Shown piece by piece: positions 1 through 6,900 of a stretch of DNA of 13,655 nt (its first letter is position 1; every line of letters starts with the position of its first letter). Made by a program: the position numbers and the translations under genes. Below the pieces are notes generated by a model that searched no databases, had not been told where the DNA came from, and saw nothing but the letters and a program-made list of their open reading frames with translations. This stretch comes from Chitinophagaceae bacterium (GTDB lineage Bacteria > Bacteroidota > Bacteroidia > Chitinophagales > Chitinophagaceae): positions 1 to 13,655 of the forward strand of contig JALOMX010000013.1 in the NCBI GenBank assembly GCA_025455245.1, read 5' to 3'.

Positions 1-1834
1 ACGTGCTGATGTTGGCCTGATTATTTTCATCAAGTTTTACAGTAGCACGGCTGTAAAAATCCTCAACATTTGCAAGTGTGTTATGCAATTCAAGATTCCT
101 GCGGAGGTATGCGGGGGTATCATCGAGTTCCCCGCTCTCCAAAAGCTGATTATTGAACGAAAGGTTGCGTAATCTTGCCATACGCTCCTGAGCCCGGCGC
201 TTTTGCATTTCTTCTTCAGAAAGATCAGAAGAAGGGTCTGATGCTGCATCATCCACCAACCTTACGGGTTGCCTTTGTGTGTTCACCGGTGCAATTCCCT
301 CTTCATAACTGAGCGTCATTCCCTGGGATTCATCCTCTTCGGTCAGTTCAAACTGAAGCGCAGGCTGAACAGAAGAAACCGGTTCACTTATTTCAGGGAC
401 ATCAGGTATTTCTTCCATTTTCAACTCAGGTTGCATTTCGTCTTCATTCTCGTAAATACCGGAAGGCTTATGCAAAAAATTGAACAACTCAGCATTTGTC
501 TTTTCCTGATTTATCTCTTGTTCAGATTCATCAGACTCTTGCACCTGACCTATCGGCGTGGTGTCAATTGATGGCTGCCCCAAATCAAGTGACAGTTCAA
601 ATACAACAGGCTTTTCGGTTGATGTTATTGATTCTTCAATGCCTTGCGCGGTTTCCTGCTCTTCTGTCAAAAAAGGAAGCACCAACGATTCCTGTTTTGA
701 TTCCGGCTCATTCAATACAGGCATTAATGGTTCAACCATTACCGGCCTGATCATTTGCCCGGCAGGCAAGGGGTTTTCCATTTTCTTTTCCTCACCTTCA
801 ATGCCAAGGGTCATTACAATAGGAGGTGCCTCTTCCTCTTTTTTAGGTTCAGGTTTTGCAAAGGGGTCCTTATGGTGAAACCCTGTAGCAATGATGGTAA
901 TTCCTATTTTATCTTCAAGGGTATCATCATAACCCATACCTAAAATAATATCAGTATCTGAGCCGGTTTGCTGAAGGAGATAATTCTGAATAATCTCAAC
1001 TTCATCCATGGTGTATTCATGATCTCCTGATGCCGAAGTAATATTCAGCAGGATCCATTTGGCACCGGCAATATCATTATCATTCAGCAACGGAGAGTTC
1101 ACAGCGGCTTCTATGGCCTCAAGCGCCCTGTTTTCTCCTGACATTTGAGCACTTCCCAGAATTGCAACGCCACCATCTTTCATAACGGTGCATACATCGC
1201 TGAAGTCTACATTTATCTGCCCGGTTGTATTAATCACATCTGTAATACAACGAGCAGCAGTTGTCAATACATCATCTGCTTTACTAAAGGCCTCCTTCAT
1301 TTTCAGGTTGCCAAACTGATGGCGTAATTTATCATTGCTGATGACAAGTAATGTATCTACATGCTTTTTTAGCTCGGCAATACCTGCCTGCGCCTGTGCC
1401 ATACGCTTAGGCCCTTCGAAGCTGAATGGGGTTGTAACGATACCTACGGTAAGAATCCCAAGCTCTTTACAAATGCGTGCAACGATTGGTGCGCCGCCTG
1501 TGCCGGTACCGCCACCCATACCTGCGGTAATAAAGGCCATCTTGGTATTAACTTCAAGCATTTTCCTTATTTCTTCAAGGCTCTCTTCTGTAGCCTGCTT
1601 GCCAATGTTGGGATTGGCACCTGCACCAAGACCGGATGTAAGATGTGGTCCGAGTTGAACCTTATTTGGAACAGGACTGTTTGCCAATGCCTGTGCATCA
1701 GTATTGCAAACAATAAAGTCAACGTTTTGAATGGTTTGAATATACATGTGGTTAACGGCATTACCTCCGCCACCACCAAAGCCCATTACCTTAATAATAT
1801 TTGATTTTTGTGGAGGCATATCAAAGTGGATCAT
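1..1834 (-). CDS. ftsZ: Cell division protein FtsZ (3' end outside the window)
   Basis: Tubulin-like GTPase that polymerises into the cytoplasmic Z ring and recruits the divisome. The reading frame opens with ATG at 1834 and stays open for 611 residues to the left edge, so the stop codon lies outside. The GTPase core covers about residues 12-319. It has the glycine-rich loop GFGGGGGNAV (18-27), NTDAQAL (44-50), the tubulin signature GGGTGTG (107-113) and the T7 catalytic loop NVDFSD (208-213), with both aspartates D210 and D213. Residues about 322-570 form an acidic, proline-containing linker, much longer than the roughly 50 residues in E. coli. It ends in a charged segment around 542-557. 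The tail peptide DTPAYLRRN (572-580) resembles the E. coli FtsA/ZipA-binding peptide, but at least 31 more residues follow it. The gene lies 56 bp after ftsA and is the last of the visible run. Identity is certain; only the C-terminus is unseen. Confidence 0.98.
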   Translation of the reverse strand, partial: MIHFDMPPQKSNIIKVMGFGGGGGNAVNHMYIQTIQNVDFIVCNTDAQALANSPVPNKVQLGPHLTSGLGAGANPNIGKQATEESLEEIRKMLEVNTKMAFITAGMGGGTGTGGAPIVARICKELGILTVGIVTTPFSFEGPKRMAQAQAGIAELKKHVDTLLVISNDKLRHQFGNLKMKEAFSKADDVLTTAARCITDVINTTGQINVDFSDVCTVMKDGGVAILGSAQMSGENRALEAIEAAVNSPLLNDNDIAGAKWILLNITSASGDHEYTMDEVEIIQNYLLQQTGSDTDIILGMGYDDTLEDKIGITIIATGFHHKDPFAKPEPKKEEEAPPIVMTLGIEGEEKKMENPLPAGQMIRPVMVEPLMPVLNEPESKQESLVLPFLTEEQETAQGIEESITSTEKPVVFELSLDLGQPSIDTTPIGQVQESDESEQEINQEKTNAELFNFLHKPSGIYENEDEMQPELKMEEIPDVPEISEPVSSVQPALQFELTEEDESQGMTLSYEEGIAPVNTQRQPVRLVDDAASDPSSDLSEEEMQKRRAQERMARLRNLSFNNQLLESGELDDTPAYLRRNLELHNTLANVEDFYSRATVKLDENNQANIST

Positions 1835-1890
1835 AACAAAAGTTTTTTCGGTTAGTAAGTAATAGATTTTCTTTTTATATGATGAGGCGG
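1835..1890 (-). other. ftsA-ftsZ spacer, 56 bp, A/T-rich leader
   Basis: This is the longest intergenic gap in the window. On the coding strand it is A/T-rich, contains a tandem TTACTTAC, and ends in CTTTTGTT directly before the ftsZ ATG. I see no Shine-Dalgarno sequence, no hairpin with a T-run, and no clear match to the Bacteroidota promoter pattern (TTTG near -33 and TAnnTTTG near -7). It is long enough to hold part of a promoter or a leader that sets extra FtsZ expression, but the sequence alone does not show one. Confidence 0.4.
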
Positions 1891-3327
1891 TTATTTTAAT
1901 TCGTTGTCTTCTTCTTCTTTAAAAAGATCGATAAGCGACTTTTGCACCTTCTCCCAAATACTGAAACGTTGCTTTGCTTTAACAACAGGTTCATCCTCAG
2001 GCATTACCGGATTCTCAGGAATTGAAGCAGCAGGTGCCTTGAAAGTTTCAGGCATTTCAACCTCACTATTGGTAGTGGTAAACTGCTTGAGGTTGCGTTC
2101 ATAGTCGTTATAACCTTTTAAGATCAAACCAATACAAGTAGAATACATAGGCTTTGTAAGCTCTGCAATATGTCCGCTTGCAAGGTGCTTATTCGGGAAA
2201 CCGATACGGGCATTTAAGCCTGTTTGATATTCCGTCAACTGAATAAGGTGTTTTAATTGAGAACCTCCACCGGTGAGGATAATACCTCCGTTTAAAGCGC
2301 GATGATCCATTCCAACCTGTTTGAGATGGTAGGTTACAAAATCGAGGATCTCACTCATCCGTGCCTGAATAATCTGGGCAAGTGTTTTTACGCTCACCTG
2401 TTTGGGAGCCATTCCGCCTATACCCGGAATGGTAATAATGGCATTGCTCTTGGTTTCCTGTGCAAGGGCGCTTCCAAACTGAACCTTCATGGCTTCAGCC
2501 TGACTTTTAAGAACACTCAAGCCGGTTTTAATATCATTTGTAATATTTTCCCCACCGAAAGGAATCACTGCGGTGTGCCTTAAAATACCTTCCTGAAAAA
2601 CAGCAAGATCGCTTGTACCGCCACCGATATCAAGTATGGCCACACCTGCCTCAAGATCATGCTCGCACATAACAGCATCAGCACTTGCCAGGGGTTGCAG
2701 CACTATGTCTTTAATTTCAAGATGGCTTTTATTTACAGCCTTTTGAATGTTACGGATGGCATGGCGGTCGCCGGTAATAATATGAAAGTTGGCCCCCACT
2801 TTTACGCCACTATACCCAATCGGACTTTTAATATTCTGGTAGTTATCAACTGTAAATTCCTGTGGAATTACATCAATGATCTGATCGCCTGCAGGAATAT
2901 AGGTTTTCCGCTGATCTTCTATCAGGCGGTCAACTTCCTGCTGACTGATTTCATCATCAAGGCTTTGGCGAACAAGGTCGCCCCGGGTTTGAAGGCTTTT
3001 TATGTGATGGCCGGCAATGCCCACATATACTTCATCAATTCTGAGTTTTGGATTGCTCTGCCGGCAATTGGCCATGGCTTCATTAATTGCCTTAACGGCA
3101 TTCTCAATATTCAGCACCTGTCCATGCTGAACAGAATTATTGCTGCCAGCTTTGCCAAATCCAAGAATTTCAAGTTTTCCGAATTCATTCTTACGACCGG
3201 CAATAGCTGCAATTTTGGTTGTACCAATGTCAAGGCCAACCACCACAGGATTTCTCCTGCTGCTTTTTTCGGTTGCCTGCCCGTGCGAAAGGAAATCAGG
3301 CAAATTGTTTGGGAAGTTTGTTGTCAT
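1891..3327 (-). CDS. ftsA: Cell division protein FtsA
   Basis: Actin-like ATPase that tethers FtsZ filaments to the inner face of the cytoplasmic membrane and helps recruit later divisome proteins. It has 478 residues. The phosphate-1 motif is GLDIGTTK (31-38), phosphate-2 is LDIGGGTSD (232-240) and the adenosine motif is LTGGGSQ (351-357). The 1C/SHS2 subdomain that replaces the usual actin subdomain should fall around residues 97-175. After about residue 411 comes a flexible acidic and proline-containing linker, then a helix RFSIWEKVQKSLIDLFKE (454-471) that looks amphipathic and is the likely membrane-targeting sequence. The N-terminus before the first ATPase strand is about 18 residues longer than in E. 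coli. The ATG at 3327 is the only ATG before the core, and it lies 11 bp after the ftsQ stop. No Shine-Dalgarno sequence is visible; the leader is A/T-rich. It is probably co-transcribed with ftsQ. Confidence 0.98.
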   Translation of the reverse strand: MTTNFPNNLPDFLSHGQATEKSSRRNPVVVGLDIGTTKIAAIAGRKNEFGKLEILGFGKAGSNNSVQHGQVLNIENAVKAINEAMANCRQSNPKLRIDEVYVGIAGHHIKSLQTRGDLVRQSLDDEISQQEVDRLIEDQRKTYIPAGDQIIDVIPQEFTVDNYQNIKSPIGYSGVKVGANFHIITGDRHAIRNIQKAVNKSHLEIKDIVLQPLASADAVMCEHDLEAGVAILDIGGGTSDLAVFQEGILRHTAVIPFGGENITNDIKTGLSVLKSQAEAMKVQFGSALAQETKSNAIITIPGIGGMAPKQVSVKTLAQIIQARMSEILDFVTYHLKQVGMDHRALNGGIILTGGGSQLKHLIQLTEYQTGLNARIGFPNKHLASGHIAELTKPMYSTCIGLILKGYNDYERNLKQFTTTNSEVEMPETFKAPAASIPENPVMPEDEPVVKAKQRFSIWEKVQKSLIDLFKEEEDNELK

Positions 3328-3338
3328 ATAATTGTGCT

Positions 3339-4421
3339 TTAGTTTTTTTCAAGTTTTGGCATAATTGCTTTAGGTTTTTTTTGAGGTGTTTGTTCAGGAG
3401 AATTTTCAGGAGGCTTATCTGATGACTTATCCTGTGTCTTTTGGGATTCGATATTTTCCACCGGCCTGGGTTCGTTTACAATTTCCTTTTTCCTGGGCAT
3501 AACCTTTTCCTTTTCTACACTTGATTCTGCCATTATTCTTCCTGCAGTATTTTCAGTGGTAACGGAGTTCGCATTGACGACCTGTTTATTTTGCTCAACA
3601 ATTTTCTGATAGGTCTCCATTGCCATTTTTCTTTCCGTTTTCTCCGGCTCGTTTACATTGCTTCGCTGCCCAATGATCTGTTTGTCGAAACGGGCAATAA
3701 CCCTTGTGTAAGCATCAAGTTTCCCTGCTTCAGCCATTGCTACATAAAACTGCTTAAGGCGCTCAAGCATTATTTTCGGCTGTGAAGCATATCCTATGTC
3801 TACAATATGATTACCAAAAGCAGGTACAAGTTCCATTGTTCCGTTAGGCTGTAGATCAATTTGAGCAGCTTGTGCAAGCCAAAAACTGTCCCTGGAAATA
3901 GCCTCACCCAATTCAACTATCCTTTGTAATTTTTTCAGGGCTTCCTCATGGTTTCTCTTTGAGGGTATTCCGGTAAACACAGGAAGATCAGAACGATAGG
4001 ACGTGCTTAACGGCAACTCGTTTGCGCGCCTGTCGAGGTAAAACTGATTTCCCTTTACATCCATAATCCTTGCAACCGGTACCGCTTCATCAATCAATAC
4101 ATGCAGGGTTTGCCTGTTATCAAAATACAATTGTGCATCATACACCCACGGATTCTTTTCCAGGTCAAACTCAATTTTTTTCAAATCAAATTTTTCAAGT
4201 GCTGCTCCAACCGGCTGCTCTTCGATGGTTCCTGAAATTAATCCAAGAATATCCTTCTCGGGCAGAAACCCTGATGTTTGACCGTTCCTGTAGGAAATCT
4301 CAACCTTCTCACAGGGCTTGGCATCCTTTGTCTTCACAGCGCTTAACAACATCAAGCCGCCTGCCGTTACCAATAAGGTAATCAGTGTTCGACCAAGTAT
4401 GATATGTAAGCGCTTATTCAT
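3339..4421 (-). CDS. ftsQ: Cell division protein FtsQ, with a long charged C-terminal tail
   Basis: Single-pass membrane protein of the divisome whose periplasmic part, in model bacteria, binds FtsB/FtsL and links the Z ring to septal wall synthesis. It has 360 residues. A short cytoplasmic N-terminus (MNKR) is followed by one membrane helix (about 8-28). A POTRA-like domain (about 37-115) contains the characteristic NPWVYDAQLYF segment (90-100), and a beta domain runs to about residue 250, ending in a VIARFDKQII strand (241-250). Residues about 255-360 are low complexity, rich in K, E, P, Q and S, with no recognised domain. If the topology is standard this tail is periplasmic. Family members often end near the last beta strand, so the tail adds about 105 residues. 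The ATG overlaps the murC stop codon (ATGA), which suggests coupled translation. Sequence similarity in this family is weak, so the name rests on domain layout plus its place between murC and ftsA. Confidence 0.93.
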   Translation of the reverse strand: MNKRLHIILGRTLITLLVTAGGLMLLSAVKTKDAKPCEKVEISYRNGQTSGFLPEKDILGLISGTIEEQPVGAALEKFDLKKIEFDLEKNPWVYDAQLYFDNRQTLHVLIDEAVPVARIMDVKGNQFYLDRRANELPLSTSYRSDLPVFTGIPSKRNHEEALKKLQRIVELGEAISRDSFWLAQAAQIDLQPNGTMELVPAFGNHIVDIGYASQPKIMLERLKQFYVAMAEAGKLDAYTRVIARFDKQIIGQRSNVNEPEKTERKMAMETYQKIVEQNKQVVNANSVTTENTAGRIMAESSVEKEKVMPRKKEIVNEPRPVENIESQKTQDKSSDKPPENSPEQTPQKKPKAIMPKLEKN

Positions 4422-5806
4422 TTTTTGGATTCCAATGCATTTTTAATTGTCAAAACCATCGCATCTATATCACCGGCACCTGCTGTTACAAAAACATCTG
4501 TATCATGAGTACCAATCCAGTTGACCACATCCTGCTTTTCAAGTAAAGTAACCCTTTGCATTTTTTTACCTATCAGCTCATTAGAAACGCCCTCAATAGG
4601 TAATTCCCTTGCAGGATAAACCGGCAACAGCAAAACATCGTCTGCAATTGATAAACTTTCGGCAAAGCCATCTGCAAAATCACGGGTCCGTGTAAATAAA
4701 TGCGGCTGAAACAGTACCGTAATCCTTTTACCGGGAAATAAGCCCCGCACGCTTTTAAGCAATGCTTCTATCTCACCGGGATGATGGGCATAATCGTCAA
4801 TGAAAATGGTTTTTGCAGGATCCGACAAAATGATTTCAAACCTCCTCTTCACACCCTTGTAAGCATTTACCGCCTTTAATATTGCCTGCTTATCAATATT
4901 GAGCATACGGGCAATGGTAATGGCTACTGTCATATTCTCAACATTGTGCAAACCTCCTACGTTCATTTCGAATCCCTGAATCAGATCCCCGGCTACCGAT
5001 ACGTCAAACCGGTATCCGTAACCACTGTTTTCCAGATTAATGACAAATACATCAGGAGAATCTGCAGAGGAGTCCTTACCGGTATTCATATCTGACAATT
5101 GGTACGTCAGTTGCTTCCTCACCATTGACTCGTTCAATCTGTTCAGACCATGTTTTCTGATCAGGCATCCCGTACTTTTTGTTTTCGCGGCAAATGCAAC
5201 AAAGGCTTCCTCCATTGCTTCTGCTGTCTGATAAATATCAAGGTGATCCGGATCCATTGATGTTATCACCGAAATATCCGGATTCAGTTTAAGAAAGCTT
5301 CGGTCGTACTCGTCAGCTTCGATTACACAAATATTCTTTTCGGAAGCCCAGAAATTGGTTCCGTAATTGGCAGAAATACCACCAAGGAAAGCATTGCAGC
5401 CATATTGTGTATGCCTGAGCAAATGAGCAACCATGGTGCTTATACTTGTTTTGCCATGTGTACCTGCAATGCAGATATTAAAACTTCCCTCAGTAATGAT
5501 ACCGAGTACATCACTGCGTTTAACTACTGAAAAACCGTTGTCCCTGAACCAGGTCAGCTCAGTATGTGAAGAAGGGATTGCCGGTGTATAAACAATGAGT
5601 TGTGCCTCCTTATCTGCAAGGTCAATATCATCGGTATAGTGGATTTTTATTCCCTCTGCTTCCAATGCTTTTGTAAGGGGTGTTTCCGTGCGGTCATATC
5701 CTGACACAACCACCTTCCGGTAATTAAAATACCTCGCCAGAGCGCTCATTCCAATGCCGCCAATACCTATAAAATAGATTCTTGATATGTCATTCAGTTT
5801 GATCAT
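4418..5806 (-). CDS. murC: UDP-N-acetylmuramate--L-alanine ligase MurC
   Basis: Cytoplasmic ATP-dependent ligase that adds L-alanine to UDP-MurNAc, the first amino acid of the peptidoglycan stem peptide. It has 462 residues, the normal length. The N-terminal UDP-binding Rossmann domain carries GIGGIGMSALA (14-24), typical of MurC. The central ATPase domain has the P-loop GTHGKTS (115-121), the EADEYDRSF segment (163-171) and MDPDHLD (184-190). The C-terminal domain contains DDYAHHP (337-343), the Mur-ligase signature used by MurC. It overlaps murG upstream and ftsQ downstream by 4 nt each (ATGA), so translation is probably coupled on both sides. The sequence just before its ATG is purine-rich (GAGAAGAG), but it touches the start codon and is too close to act as a normal ribosome-binding site. 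No ddl or murB follows it, unlike the E. coli cluster. Confidence 0.99.
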   Translation of the reverse strand: MIKLNDISRIYFIGIGGIGMSALARYFNYRKVVVSGYDRTETPLTKALEAEGIKIHYTDDIDLADKEAQLIVYTPAIPSSHTELTWFRDNGFSVVKRSDVLGIITEGSFNICIAGTHGKTSISTMVAHLLRHTQYGCNAFLGGISANYGTNFWASEKNICVIEADEYDRSFLKLNPDISVITSMDPDHLDIYQTAEAMEEAFVAFAAKTKSTGCLIRKHGLNRLNESMVRKQLTYQLSDMNTGKDSSADSPDVFVINLENSGYGYRFDVSVAGDLIQGFEMNVGGLHNVENMTVAITIARMLNIDKQAILKAVNAYKGVKRRFEIILSDPAKTIFIDDYAHHPGEIEALLKSVRGLFPGKRITVLFQPHLFTRTRDFADGFAESLSIADDVLLLPVYPARELPIEGVSNELIGKKMQRVTLLEKQDVVNWIGTHDTDVFVTAGAGDIDAMVLTIKNALESKK

Positions 5807-6900
5807 CTCTTCTCAAGGTCATTTAATATAGAGGAGGCAATAACCATATCTGCATCGGCTTTTGCCATCGGTTTAATATTTTCAGACATCTCCTTTCGCA
5901 GTGATTCATTCTTTGCCAGCTCAAGTGCCATATCCATCAGTTGCCCTGCGGCTTCATTGTCTTTCACCATTCTTGCCGCATTGTTCCTTACAAGTTCCAT
6001 AGCATTTGCAGTCTGATGATCTTCTGCTGCAAAAGGAAAAGGAACAAAAATTACAGCCTTGCCCATCAGGCAAAGCTCCGTTACGCTCATAGCCCCTGCC
6101 CTGCTGATAACAAGATCTGCCGCAGTGTAGGCAGCATTCATATCCTGAATAAAATCGTTGACATAAACCCCATCCATACCGGTAGTAACCTTTACGGAAT
6201 CGGCTGTAAAGAGCTTACCTGTTTGCCATATCAACTGATAACCCTCGGAGACCCAACGTTGAACCCCTTGACGAACAGCCAGATTAATGGTTCGCGCTCC
6301 AAGGCTTCCTCCTATTACCAGAAGTGTAAGCCTATCCGGGTACAATCCGAAAAACTTTAATGCCTCCTCACGGGAGCGCTTTACCTCCACCACATCCTGC
6401 CTTACAGGATTTCCGGTGAAAAGGATCTTTTCGGCAGGGAAAAACCTTTCCATTCCCCGTGTACCGGCAAATATGATTCTTGCCCTTTTTCCCAGCAGTA
6501 TATTGCTTTTTCCACCAAATGCATTTGCTTCATGCAAATAGGTTGGAATACCCTTGCTCTGTGCAAAACGTAAAACAGGGAAACTGGAATATCCGCCAAC
6601 ACCAAAAGCTGCATCCGGCTTGAAAGACCTGAACAAAGACCTGACCTGCCAAAAACTTTTTATCAGCTTAAAGGGAAGTGATACATTCCTCCACCATTGA
6701 CCACGATCAAAACCTGCTATATCAATGCCGGAAATAGTGTAACCTGCCTGAGGAACTTTTTCCATCTCCATTTTTCCCCGGGCACCTACAAAATGTATCA
6801 CAACTGAATTATCTATTTTATGCAAGGCATTTGCAATGGCTATGGCCGGGAAAATATGACCGCCGGTTCCACCACCTGCTATAATAATCCGCTTACCCAT
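5803..6900 (-). CDS. murG: UDP-GlcNAc--lipid I GlcNAc transferase MurG
   Basis: Membrane-associated GT-B glycosyltransferase on the cytoplasmic face that transfers GlcNAc from UDP-GlcNAc to lipid I to make lipid II. It has 365 residues, the usual length. The first glycine loop GGGTGGH (9-15) and the VGGYSSFP segment (101-108) lie in the acceptor half. IGGSLGARTIN (196-206), SRAGAMSVTEL (266-276) and the AEDHQTANA segment (292-300) form the donor site, with E275 as the conserved nucleotide-sugar glutamate. The motif normally read as HEQN is HEAN here (123-126), so the glutamine is replaced by alanine, while the following glycine and asparagine are kept. The ATG at 6900 lies inside the end of ftsW (8 nt overlap) and is preceded by a perfect AGGAGGT, which supports this start. 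The stop overlaps the murC ATG. Confidence 0.98.
   Translation of the reverse strand: MGKRIIIAGGGTGGHIFPAIAIANALHKIDNSVVIHFVGARGKMEMEKVPQAGYTISGIDIAGFDRGQWWRNVSLPFKLIKSFWQVRSLFRSFKPDAAFGVGGYSSFPVLRFAQSKGIPTYLHEANAFGGKSNILLGKRARIIFAGTRGMERFFPAEKILFTGNPVRQDVVEVKRSREEALKFFGLYPDRLTLLVIGGSLGARTINLAVRQGVQRWVSEGYQLIWQTGKLFTADSVKVTTGMDGVYVNDFIQDMNAAYTAADLVISRAGAMSVTELCLMGKAVIFVPFPFAAEDHQTANAMELVRNNAARMVKDNEAAGQLMDMALELAKNESLRKEMSENIKPMAKADADMVIASSILNDLEKR

Noticed and set aside
1494..1503. FtsZ signature reads GGGTGTGGAP rather than GGGTGTGAAP
   Set aside because: Small residues (Gly, Ala or Ser) are accepted at this position among FtsZ proteins and the catalytic T7 loop is intact, so it is not evidence of altered function.
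1835..1890. Possible dedicated ftsZ promoter in the spacer
   Set aside because: A TTTG occurs next to the ATG, but I see no correctly spaced -33/-7 pair of Bacteroidota type, so I did not call a promoter.
2659..3342. Plus-strand open frame of 227 codons
   Set aside because: It lies antisense to ftsA, which has every expected ATPase motif. The translation has no recognisable domain and looks like a reverse-strand shadow.
5807..5814. GAGAAGAG before the murC ATG as a ribosome-binding site
   Set aside because: It directly touches the start codon, leaving no spacer, and overlaps murG coding sequence; the ATGA overlap is a better explanation of initiation.
5941..6360. Plus-strand open frame of 139 codons
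   Set aside because: It is antisense to the well-conserved donor half of murG, is rich in Cys and His as shadows often are, and has no family resemblance.
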